This document shows positions 1-11,079 of a stretch of DNA of 64,000 nucleotides, in pieces. Position 1 is the first letter of the stretch; each line of letters starts with the position of its first letter. The DNA is taken from NCBI GenBank assembly GCA_022575985.1, contig JAKSXM010000103.1, forward strand, positions 62,001 through 126,000, in the 5' to 3' direction. A program made the position numbers and the translations under genes. The notes under the pieces are model-generated. The model did no database searches. It saw nothing but the letters and a program-made list of their open reading frames with translations, and had not been told where the DNA came from. Source of the DNA: Anagrus nilaparvatae (taxonomy: Eukaryota > Arthropoda > Insecta > Hymenoptera > Mymaridae).

Positions 1-364
1 AATATTCTACGTAGAGAAAAACTAAAACAAATACGGCCCTTCAGGCCAGCGTAATTAAAAAACAAGATATAAATAAATTAAATAAGTATTAATATTATTG
101 TATATTTAGAAAAGGTGGATCCACTTTCATGAAACCATTTGAATAGGTTAAAATTTTTATAAAACAAGTTTACTTATAATGAAATAATATGTAAAATAGA
201 GAAAAACCTTAACAAACACAGTCCAAAAGGCCTGAGAAATAAAAAAACAAGATATAATAATTTAAACAGGTATCAAAAATATTGTATTTTTAGAATCTTT
301 GGATCCACTTTTATGAATTCATTTGAACTGGTTAAAATTTTTATAAACCAATTTTACTAATAAT

Positions 365-549
365 GAGAGAATATTCTACGTAGAGAAAAACTTAAACAAA
401 TACGGCCCTTCAGGCCAGCGTAATTAAAAAACAAGATATAAATAAATTAAATAAGTATTAAAATTATTGTATATTTAGAAAAGGTGGATCCACTTTCATG
501 AAACCATTTGAATAGGTTAAAATTTTTATAAAACAAGTTTACTTATAAT
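365..549 (+). repeat. Class A monomer, exemplar (185 bp)
   Basis: This is a typical A unit, and every second or third monomer in most of the window belongs to A or A'. It opens with GAGAGAATATTCTACGTAG, carries CGGCCCTTCAGGCCAGCG at 403-420, then TAAATAAATTAAATAAG and ATTGTATATTTAG, and GGTGGATCCACTTTCATG. It has 46 G/C in 185 bp. A is the class most different from B, C and D and has its own palindromes: GAATATTC at 369-376, CTACGTAG at 376-383, TGGATCCA at 485-492 and TTTCATGAAA at 494-503. GGCC at 404-407 and 413-416 could form a 4-bp stem with a 5-nt loop. Its tail (ATAAAACAAGTTTACTTATAAT) is the type that precedes B or D monomers. Confidence 0.93.
369..503. other. Cluster of perfect palindromes in class A
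   Basis: Within 135 bp of this A monomer lie four perfect palindromes of at least 8 bp: GAATATTC (369-376), CTACGTAG (376-383, sharing its first C with the previous one), TGGATCCA (485-492) and TTTCATGAAA (494-503). There is also a GGCC-CTTCA-GGCC inverted pair (404-416). The same set recurs in most A monomers. B, C and D keep only some of them: C keeps TGGATCCA, while B and D usually read TGGATCTA and TTGCAT. Dyad-rich satellites are known from centromeres that lack CENP-B boxes, but any protein binding here is inference. Confidence 0.8.
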
Positions 550-2214
550 GAAAAAATATGTAAAATAGAGAAAAACCTTAACAAATACAGTCCAAAAGGC
601 CTGAGAAATAAAAAAAACAAGATATAAAAATTTAAATAGGTATCAAAAATATTGTATTTTTAGAATCTTTGGATCTACTTGCATGAAACCATTTGAATTG
701 ATTAAAATTTTTATAAACCAAATTTACTAATAATGAGAGAATATTCTACGTAGAGAAAAACTAAAACAAATACGGCCCTTTAGGCCAGCGTAATTAAAAA
801 ACAAGATATAAATAAATTAAAAAAGTATTAAAATTATTGTATATTTAGAAAAGGTGGATCCACTTTCATGAAAATATTTGAATAGGTTAAAATTTTTATA
901 AAACAAGTTTACTTATAATAGAAAAATATATCAAATAGAGAAAAACTTAAACAAATACAGTCCAAAAGGCCTAAGAAATAAAAAAACATAATATAAAAAA
1001 TTTAAATAGGTATCAAAATTATTGTATTTTTATAAACGTTGGATCCACTTGCATGAAACCATTTGAATAGGTTAAAATTTTTATAAAACAAGTTTACTTA
1101 TAATGAAAAAATATGTAAAATAGAAAAAAACCTAAATAAATACAGTCAAAAAGGCCTGAGAAATAAAAAAACAAGATATAAAAAATTTAATTAGGTATCA
1201 AAATTATTGTATTTTTATAAACGTTGGATCTACTTGCATAAAACCATTTGAATTGGTTAAAATTTTTATAAACCAATTTTACTAATAATGAGAGAATATT
1301 CTACGTAGGGAAAAACTTAAACAAATACGGCCCTTCAGGCCAGCGTAATTAAAAAACAAGATATAAATAAATTAAATAAGTATTAAAATTATTGTATATT
1401 TAGAAAAGGTGTATCCACTTTCATGAAACCATTTTCATAGGTTAAAATTTTTATAAAACAAGTTTACTTATAATGAAAAAATATGTAAAATAGAGAAAAA
1501 CCTTAACAAATACAGTCCAAAAGGCCTGAGAAATAAAAAAACAAGATATAAAAATTTAAATAGGTATCAAAAATATTGTATTTTTAGAATCTTTGGATCT
1601 ACTTGCATGAAACCATTTGAATTGGTTAAAATTTTTATAAACCAAGTTTACTAATAATAAGAGAATATTCTACGTAGAGGAAAACTAAAACAAATACGGC
1701 CCTTCAGGCCAGCGTAATTAAAAAACAAGATATAAATAAATTAAAAAAGTATTAAAATTATTGTATATTTAGAAAAGGTGGATCCACTTTCATGAAACCA
1801 TTTGAATTGGTTAAAATTCTTATAAACCAAGTTTACTTATAATAGAAAAATATATCAAATAGAGAAAAACTTAAACAAATACAGTCCAAAAGGCCTGAGA
1901 AATAAAAAAACATAATATAAAAAATTTAAATAGGTATCAAAATTATTGTATTTTTATAAACGTTGGATCCACTTGCATGAAACCATTTGAATAGGTTAAA
2001 ATTTTTATAAAACAAGTTTACTTATAATGAAAAAATATGTAAAATAGAGAAAAACCTAAATAAATACAGTCAAAAAGGCCTGAGAAATAAAAAAACAAGA
2101 TATAAAAAATTTAATTAGGTATCTAAAATTATTGTATTTTTATAAACGTTGGATCTACTTGCATAAAACCATTTGAATTGGTTAAAATTTTTATAAACCA
2201 ATTTTACTAATAAT

Positions 2215-3507
2215 GAGAGAATATTCTACGTAGGGAAAAACTTAAACAAATACGGCCCTTCAGGCCAGCGTAATTAAAAAACAAGATATAAATAAATTAA
2301 ATAAGTATTAAAATTATTGAATATTTAGAAAAGGTGGATCCACTTTCATGAAACCATTTGAATAGGTTAAAATTTTTATAAAACAAGTTTACTTATAATG
2401 AAATAATATGTAAAATAGAGAAAAACCTTAACAAACACAGTCCAAAAGGCCTGAGAAATAAAAAAACAAGATATAATAATTTAAACAGGTATCAAAAATA
2501 TTGTATTTTTAGAATCTTTGGATCCACTTTTATGAATTCATTTGAACTGGTTAAAATTTTTATAAACCAATTTTACTAATAATGAGAGAATATTCTACGT
2601 AGAGAAAAACTTAAACAAATACGGCCCTTCAGGCCAGCGTAATTAAAAAACAAGATATAAATAAATTAAATAAGTATTAAAATTATTGTATATTTAGAAA
2701 AGGTGGATCCACTTTCATGAAACCATTTGAATAGGTTAAAATTTTTATAAAACAAGTTTACTTATAATGAAAAAATATGTAAAATAGAGAAAAACCTTAA
2801 CAAATACAGTCCAAAAGGCCTGAGAAATAAAAAAAACAAGATATAAAAATTTAAATAGGTATCAAAAATATTGTATTTTTAGAATCTTTGGATCTACTTG
2901 CATGAAACCATTTGAATTGATTAAAATTTTTATAAACCAAATTTACTAATAATGAGAGAATATTCTACGTAGAGAAAAACTAAAACAAATACGGCCCTTT
3001 AGGCCAGCGTAATTAAAAAACAAGATATAAATAAATTAAAAAAGTATTAAAATTATTGTATATTTAGAAAAGGTGGATCCACTTTCATGAAAATATTTGA
3101 ATAGGTTAAAATTTTTATAAAACAAGTTTACTTATAATGAAAAAATATGTAAAATAGAGAAAAACCTTAACAAATACAGTCCAAAAGGCCTGAGAAATAA
3201 AAAAACAAGATATAAAAATATAAATAGGTATCAAAAATATTGTATTTTTAGAATCTTTGGATCTACTTGCTTGAAACCATTTGAATAGGTTAAAATTTTT
3301 ATAAAACAAGTTTACTTATAATGAAAAAATATGTAAAATAGAGAAAAACCTAAATAAATACAGTCAAAAAGGCCTGAGAAATAAAAAAACAAGATATAAA
3401 AAATTTAATTAGGTATCAAAATTATTGTATTTTTATAAACGTTGGATCTACTTGCATAAAACCATTTGAATTGGTTAAAATTTTTATAAACCAATTTTAC
3501 TAATAAT
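2215..3507 (+). repeat. 7-mer A B A B A B* D
   Basis: Starts are 2215, 2400, 2584, 2769, 2954, 3139 and 3323. The A at 2215 has GTAGGGAAAAAC and ATTGAATATTTAG. The B at 2400 is the ACACAG/GAATTC lineage, and the B at 2769 has the 8-A run. It is colinear with the first half of 3508-6094 except that position 6 is B* instead of C. That B* is the first in the window and carries a tail of the type that leads into D. Confidence 0.9.
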
Positions 3508-6094
3508 GAGAGAATATTCTACGTAGGGAAAAACTTAAACAAATACGGCCCTTCAGGCCAGCGTAATTAAAAAACAAGATATAAATAAATTAAATAAGTA
3601 TTAAAATTATTGAATATTTAGAAAAGGTGGATCCACTTTCATGAAACCATTTGAATAGGTTAAAATTTTTATAAAACAAGTTTACTTATAATGAAATAAT
3701 ATGTAAAATAGAGAAAAACCTTAACAAACACAGTCCAAAAGGCCTGAGAAATAAAAAAACAAGATATAATAATTTAAACAGGTATCAAAAATATTGTATT
3801 TTTAGAATCTTTGGATCCACTTTTATGAATTCATTTGAACTGGTTAAAATTTTTATAAACCAATTTTACTAATAATGAGAGAATATTCTACGTAGAGAAA
3901 AACTTAAACAAATACGGCCCTTCAGGCCAGCGTAATTAAAAAACAAGATATAAATAAATTAAATAAGTATTAAAATTATTGTATATTTAGAAAAGGTGGA
4001 TCCACTTTCATGAAACCATTTGAATAGGTTAAAATTTTTATAAAACAAGTTTACTTATAATGAAAAAATATGTAAAATAGAGAAAAACCTTAACAAATAC
4101 AGTCCAAAAGGCCTGAGAAATAAAAAAAACAAGATATAAAAATTTAAATAGGTATCAAAAATATTGTATTTTTAGAATCTTTGGATCTACTTGCATGAAA
4201 CCATTTGAATTGATTAAAATTTTTATAAACCAAATTTACTAATAATGAGAGAATATTCTACGTAGAGAAAAACTAAAACAAATACGGCCCTTTAGGCCAG
4301 CGTAATTAAAAAACAAGATATAAATAAATTAAAAAAGTATTAAAATTATTGTATATTTAGAAAAGGTGGATCCACTTTCATGAAAATATTTGAATAGGTT
4401 AAAATTTTTATAAAACAAGTTTACTTATAATAGAAAAATATATCAAATAGAGAAAAACTTAAACAAATACAGTCCAAAAGGCCTAAGAAATAAAAAAACA
4501 TAATATAAAAAATTTAAATAGGTATCAAAATTATTGTATTTTTATAAACGTTGGATCCACTTGCATGAAACCATTTGAATAGGTTAAAATTTTTATAAAA
4601 CAAGTTTACTTATAATGAAAAAATATGTAAAATAGAGAAAAACCTAAATAAATACAGTCAAAAAGGCCTGAGAAATAAAAAAACAAGATATAAAAAATTT
4701 AATTAGGTATCAAAATTATTGTATTTTTATAAACGTTGGATCTACTTGCATAAAACCATTTGAATTGGTTAAAATTTTTATAAACCAATTTTACTAATAA
4801 TGAGAGAATATTCTACGTAGGGAAAAACTTAAACAAATACGGCCCTTCAGGCCAGCGTAATTAAAAAACAAGATATAAATAAATTAAATAAGTATTAAAA
4901 TTATTGTATATTTAGAAAAGGTGGATCCACTTTCATGAAACCATTTGAATAGGTTAAAATTTTTATAAAACAAGTTTACTTATAATGAAAAAATATGTAA
5001 AATAGAGAAAAACCTTAACAAATACAGTCCAAAAGGCCTGAGAAATAAAAAAACAAGATATAATAATTTAAACAGGTATCAAAAATATTGTATTTTTAGA
5101 ATCTTTGGATCCACTTTTATGAATTCATTTGAATTGGTTAAAATTTTTATAAACCAATTTTACTAATAATGAGAGAATATTCTACGTAGAGAAAAACTTA
5201 AACAAATACGGCCTTTCAGGCCAGCGTAATTAAAAAACAAGATATAAATAAATTAAATAAGTATTAAAATTATTGTATATTTAGAAAAGGTGTATCCACT
5301 TTCATGAAACCATTTTCATAGGTTAAAATTTTTATAAAACAAGTTTACTTATAATGAAAAAATATGTAAAATAGAGAAAAACCTTAACAAATACAGTCCA
5401 AAAGGCCTGAGAAATAAAAAAACAAGATATAAAAATTTAAATAGGTATCAAAAATATTGTATTTTTAGAATCTTTGGATCTACTTGCATGAAACCATTTG
5501 AATTGGTTAAAATTTTTATAAACCAAGTTTACTAATAATAAGAGAATATTCTACGTAGAGGAAAACTAAAACAAATACGGCCCTTCAGGCCAGCGTAATT
5601 AAAAAACAAGATATAAATAAATTAAAAAAGTATTAAAATTATTGTATATTTAGAAAAGGTGGATCCACTTTCATGAAACCATTTGAATTGGTTAAAATTC
5701 TTATAAACCAAGTTTACTTATAATAGAAAAATATATCAAATAGAGAAAAACTTAAACAAATACAGTCCAAAAGGCCTGAGAAATAAAAAAACATAATATA
5801 AAAAATTTAAATAGGTATCAAAATTATTGTATTTTTATAAACGTTGGATCCACTTGCATGAAACCATTTGAATAGGTTAAAATTTTTATAAAACAAGTTT
5901 ACTTATAATGAAAAAATATGTAAAATAGAGAAAAACCTAAATAAATACAGTCAAAAAGGCCTGAGAAATAAAAAAACAAGATATAAAAAATTTAATTAGG
6001 TATCAAAATTATTGTATTTTTATAAACGTTGGATCTACTTGCATAAAACCATTTGAATTGGTTAAAATTTTTATAAACCAATTTTACTAATAAT
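3508..6094 (+). repeat. 14-mer: A B A B A C D + A B A B A' C D
   Basis: Starts are 3508, 3693, 3877, 4062, 4247, 4432, 4617, 4802, 4987, 5171, 5356, 5540, 5725 and 5910. The two 7-monomer halves share order but differ in variants: the first has the ACACAG B and 8-A B, the second the CATTTTCATAGG A and an A' with AATTCTTATAAACC. This is the most complete form of the HOR present at the left edge. Confidence 0.9.
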
Positions 6095-7385
6095 GAGAGA
6101 ATATTCTACGTAGGGAAAAACTTAAACAAATACGGCCCTTCAGGCCAGCGTAATTAAAAAACAAGATATAAATAAATTAAATAAGTATTAAAATTATTGT
6201 ATATTTAGAAAAGGTGGATCCACTTTCATGAAACCATTTGAATAGGTTAAAATTTTTATAAAACAAGTTTACTTATAATGAAAAAATATGTAAAATAGAG
6301 AAAAACCTTAACAAATACAGTCCAAAAGGCCTGAGAAATAAAAAAACAAGATATAAAAATTTAAATAGGTATCAAAAATATTGTATTTTTAGAATCTTTG
6401 GATCTACTTGCATGAAACCATTTGAATTGGTTAAAATTTTTATAAACCAATTTTACTAATAATGAGAGAATATTCTACGTAGAGAAAAACTAAAACAAAT
6501 ACGGCCCTTTAGGCCAGCGTAATTAAAAAACAAGATATAAATAAATTAAATAAGTATTAATATTATTGTATATTTAGAAAAGGTGGATCTACTTTCATGA
6601 AACCATTTGAATAGGTTAAAATTTTTATAAAACAAGTTTACTTATAATGAAATAATATGTAAAATAGAGAAAAACCTTAACAAATACTGTCCAAAAGGCC
6701 TGAGAAATAAAAAAACAAGATATAAAAATTTAAATAGGTATCAAAAATATTGTATTTTTAGAATCTTTGGATCTACTTGCATGAAACCATTTGAATAGGT
6801 TAAAATTTTTATAAAACAAGTTTTTTTATAATGAAAAAATATGTAAAATAGAGAAAAACCTTAACAAATACAGTCCAAAAAGCCTGAGAAATAAAAAAAC
6901 AAGATATAAAAATTTAAATACGTATCAAAAATATTGTATTTTTAGAATCTTTGGATCTACTTGCATGAAACCATTTGAATTGGATAAAATTTTTATAAAC
7001 CAAGTTTACTAATAATAAGAGAATATTCTACGTAGAGGAAAACTAAAACAAACACGGCCCACCAGGCCAGCGTAATTAAAAAACAAGATATAAATAAATT
7101 AAATAAGTATTAAAATTATTGTATATTTAGAAAAGGTGGATCCACTTTCATGAAACCATTTGAATAGGTTAAAATTTTTATAAAACAAGTTTACTTATAA
7201 TGAAAAAATATGTAAAATAGAGAAAAACCTTAACAAATACAGTCCAAAAGGCCTGAGAAATAAAAAAACAAGATATAAAAATTTAAATAGGTATCAAAAA
7301 TATTGTATTTTTAGAATCTTTGGATCTACTTGCATGAAACCATTTGAATTGGTTAAAATTTTTATAAACCAATTTTACTAATAAT
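6095..7385 (+). repeat. Irregular 7-monomer block A B A B B A' B
   Basis: Starts are 6095, 6280, 6464, 6649, 6833, 7017 and 7202. It contains the only direct B-B pair I found in the first 20 kb. The B at 6649 ends in an A-type tail (GAATAGG...ACAAGTTTTTTTATAAT) and is followed by another B, as if an A body had been lost. The A' at 7017 reads ACACGGCCCACCAGG. Confidence 0.87.
7202..7385 (+). repeat. Class B monomer, exemplar (184 bp)
   Basis: B starts GAAAAAATATGTAAAATAG and continues AACCTTAACAAATACAGTCC, AAAGGCCTGAG, AAATTTAAATAGG, ATTGTATTTTTAGAATC and TTTGGATCTACTTGCATG. It is normally one base shorter than A. The pair A+B (369 bp) looks like the basic dimer of the left third of the window. 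A well-marked lineage carries GAAATAATATG, ACACAG and ATGAATTCATTT (181, 2400, 3693, 7940, 9787, 12373). Another carries eight A's in the AAACAAG run and is 185 bp (550, 2769, 4062, 8309, 10156, 12742). Confidence 0.92.
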
Positions 7386-9232
7386 GAGAGAATATTCTAC
7401 GTAGAGAAAAACTAAAACAAATACGGCCCTTCAGGCCAGCGTAATTAAAAAACAAGATATAAATAAATTAAATAAGTATTAATATTATTGTATATTTAGA
7501 AAAGGTGGATCCACTTTCATGAAACCATTTGAATAGGTTAAAATTTTTATAAAACAAGTTTACTTATAATGAAATAATATGTAAAATAGAGAAAAACATT
7601 AACAAATACAGTCCAAAAGGCCTGAGAAATAAAAAAACAAGATATAAAAATTTAAATAGGTATCAAAAATATTGTATTTTTAGAATCTTTGGATCTACTT
7701 GCATGAAACCATTTGAATTGGTTAAAATTTTTATAAACCAATTTTACTAATAATGAGAGAATATTCTACGTAGAGAAAAACTAAAACAAATACGGCCCTT
7801 CAGGCCAGCGTAATTAAAAAACAAGATATAAATAAATTAAATAAGTATTAAAATTATTGAATATTTAGAAAAGGTGGATCCACTTTCATGAAACCATTTG
7901 AATAGGTTAAAATTTTTATAAAACAAGTTTACTTATAATGAAATAATATGTAAAATAGAGAAAAACCTTAACAAACACAGTCCAAAAGGCCTGAGAAATA
8001 AAAAAACAAGATATAATAATTTAAACAGGTATCAAAAATATTGTATTTTTAGAATCTTTGGATCCACTTTTATGAATTCATTTGAACTGGTTAAAATTTT
8101 TATAAACCAATTTTACTAATAATGAGAGAATATTCTACGTAGAGAAAAACTTAAACAAATACGGCCCTTCAGGCCAGCGTAATTAAAAAACAAGATATAA
8201 ATAAATTAAATAAGTATTAAAATTATTGTATATTTAGAAAAGGTGGATCCACTTTCATGAAACCATTTGAATAGGTTAAAATTTTTATAAAACAAGTTTA
8301 CTTATAATGAAAAAATATGTAAAATAGAGAAAAACCTTAACAAATACAGTCCAAAAGGCCTGAGAAATAAAAAAAACAAGATATAAAAATTTAAATAGGT
8401 ATCAAAAATATTGTATTTTTAGAATCTTTGGATCTACTTGCATGAAACCATTTGAATTGGTTAAAATTTTTATAAACCAATTTTACTAATAATGAGAGAA
8501 TATTCTACGTAGAGAAAAACTAAAACAAATACGGCCCTTCAGGCCAGCGTAATTAAAAAACAAGATATAAATAAATTAAATAAGTATTAAAATTATTGTA
8601 TATTTAGAAAAGGTGGATCCACTTTCATGAAACCATTTGAATAGGTTAAAATTTTTATAAAACAAGTTTACTTATAATGAAAAAATATGTAAAATAGAAA
8701 AAAACCTTAACAAATACAGTCCAAAAAGCCTGAGAAATAAAAAAACAAGATATAAAAATTTAAATAGGTATCAAAAATATTGTATTTTTAGAATCTTTGG
8801 ATCTACTTGCATGAAACCATTTGAATTGGTTAAAATTTTTATAAACCAAGTTTACTAATAATAAGAGAATATTCTACGTAGAGGAAAACTAAAACAAATA
8901 CGGCCCTTCAGGCCAGCGTAATTAAAAAACAAGATATAAATAAATTAAAAAAGTATTAAAATTATTGTATATTTAGAAAAGGTGGATCCACTTTCATGAA
9001 ACCATTTGAATAGGTTAAAATTTTTATAAAACAAGTTTACTTATAATGAAAAAATATGTAAAATAGAGAAAAACCTAAATAAATACAGTCAAAAAGGCCT
9101 GAGAAATAAAAAAACAAGATATAAAAAATTTAATTAGGTATCAAAATTATTGTATTTTTATAAATGTTGGATCTACTTGCATAAAACCATTTGAATTGGT
9201 TAAAATTTTTATAAACCAATTTTACTAATAAT
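7386..9232 (+). repeat. 10-mer HOR, copy 1 (1,847 bp)
   Basis: The order is A B A B A B A B A' D, starts 7386, 7571, 7755, 7940, 8124, 8309, 8494, 8679, 8863 and 9048. Tags are the A with TTAATATTATTG, the B with AACATTAAC, the A with TTGAATATT, the B with ACACAG, the 8-A B, the B with ATAGAAAAAAACC and AAAAGCC, and the D with ATAAATGTTGG. Every tag recurs in order in the next block. Confidence 0.93.
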
Positions 9233-11079
9233 GAGAGAATATTCTACGTAGAGAAAAACTAAAACAAATACGGCCCTTCAGGCCAGCGTAATTAAAAAAC
9301 AAGATATAAATAAATTAAATAAGTATTAATATTATTGTATATTTAGAAAAGGTGGATCCACTTTCATGAAACCATTTGAATAGGTTAAAATTTTTATAAA
9401 ACAAGTTTACTTATAATGAAATAATATGTAAAATAGAGAAAAACATTAACAAATACAGTCCAAAAGGCCTGAGAAATAAAAAAACAAGATATAAAAATTT
9501 AAATAGGTATCAAAAATATTGTATTTTTAGAATCTTTGGATCTACTTGCATGAAACCATTTGAATTGGTTAAAATTTTTATAAACCAATTTTACTAATAA
9601 TGAGAGAATATTCTACGTAGAGAAAAACTAAAACAAATACGGCCCTTCAGGCCAGCGTAATTAAAAAACAAGATATAAATAAATTAAATAAGTATTAAAA
9701 TTATTGAATATTTAGAAAAGGTGGATCCACTTTCATGAAACCATTTGAATAGGTTAAAATTTTTATAAAACAAGTTTACTTATAATGAAATAATATGTAA
9801 AATAGAGAAAAACCTTAACAAACACAGTCCAAAAGGCCTGAGAAATAAAAAAACAAGATATAATAATTTAAACAGGTATCAAAAATATTGTATTTTTAGA
9901 ATCTTTGGATCCACTTTTATGAATTCATTTGAACTGGTTAAAATTTTTATAAACCAATTTTACTAATAATGAGAGAATATTCTACGTAGAGAAAAACTTA
10001 AACAAATACGGCCCTTCAGGCCAGCGTAATTAAAAAACAAGATATAAATAAATTAAATAAGTATTAAAATTATTGTATATTTAGAAAAGGTGGATCCACT
10101 TTCATGAAACCATTTGAATAGGTTAAAATTTTTATAAAACAAGTTTACTTATAATGAAAAAATATGTAAAATAGAGAAAAACCTTAACAAATACAGTCCA
10201 AAAGGCCTGAGAAATAAAAAAAACAAGATATAAAAATTTAAATAGGTATCAAAAATATTGTATTTTTAGAATCTTTGGATCTACTTGCATGAAACCATTT
10301 GAATTGGTTAAAATTTTTATAAACCAATTTTACTAATAATGAGAGAATATTCTACGTAGAGAAAAACTAAAACAAATACGGCCCTTCAGGCCAGCGTAAT
10401 TAAAAAACAAGATATAAATAAATTAAATAAGTATTAAAATTATTGTATATTTAGAAAAGGTGGATCCACTTTCATGAAACCATTTGAATAGGTTAAAATT
10501 TTTATAAAACAAGTTTACTTATAATGAAAAAATATGTAAAATAGAAAAAAACCTTAACAAATACAGTCCAAAAAGCCTGAGAAATAAAAAAACAAGATAT
10601 AAAAATTTAAATAGGTATCAAAAATATTGTATTTTTAGAATCTTTGGATCTACTTGCATGAAACCATTTGAATTGGTTAAAATTTTTATAAACCAAGTTT
10701 ACTAATAATAAGAGAATATTCTACGTAGAGGAAAACTAAAACAAATACGGCCCTTCAGGCCAGCGTAATTAAAAAACAAGATATAAATAAATTAAAAAAG
10801 TATTAAAATTATTGTATATTTAGAAAAGGTGGATCCACTTTCATGAAACCATTTGAATAGGTTAAAATTTTTATAAAACAAGTTTACTTATAATGAAAAA
10901 ATATGTAAAATAGAGAAAAACCTAAATAAATACAGTCAAAAAGGCCTGAGAAATAAAAAAACAAGATATAAAAAATTTAATTAGGTATCAAAATTATTGT
11001 ATTTTTATAAATGTTGGATCTACTTGCATAAAACCATTTGAATTGGTTAAAATTTTTATAAACCAATTTTACTAATAAT
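9233..11079 (+). repeat. 10-mer HOR, copy 2 (1,847 bp)
   Basis: This has the same ten monomers and the same length as 7386-9232, with all the private variants in register. By eye the two copies look almost or fully identical, so they are a recent tandem duplication. The last eight monomers (9602-11079) form the cassette that appears a third time at 12188-13665. Confidence 0.93.

Larger units (their letters stand above)
1..2214 (+). repeat. 12-monomer block A B A B A C D A B A' C D
   Basis: The first A lacks its first 5 bases at the window edge. Monomer starts are 181, 365, 550, 735, 920, 1105, 1290, 1475, 1659, 1844 and 2029. The B at 550 has the 8-A run. The A at 1290 has GTGTATCC and CATTTTCATAGG. 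The D at 2029 is 186 bp because of one extra base (ATCTAAAATT). Compared with 3508-6094 this block lacks one A-B dimer (equivalent to 4802-5170), so it looks like a deletion derivative of the 14-mer. Confidence 0.9.

Noticed and set aside
404..416. GGCC-CTTCA-GGCC as a transcription terminator
   Set aside because: The stem is only 4 bp, no U-tract follows, and there is no gene upstream. I kept it only as a structural feature of the repeat.
3215..3225. Yeast-type ARS consensus match on the minus strand of B* (ATTTATATTTT)
   Set aside because: It fits the 11-base consensus, but such matches are expected often in A/T-rich DNA, and nothing suggests a budding-yeast host.
6649..7016. B-B pair as a sign of an inserted element
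   Set aside because: Both monomers are normal 184-bp B units with no target-site duplication or foreign sequence. Loss of an A body by exchange explains it.
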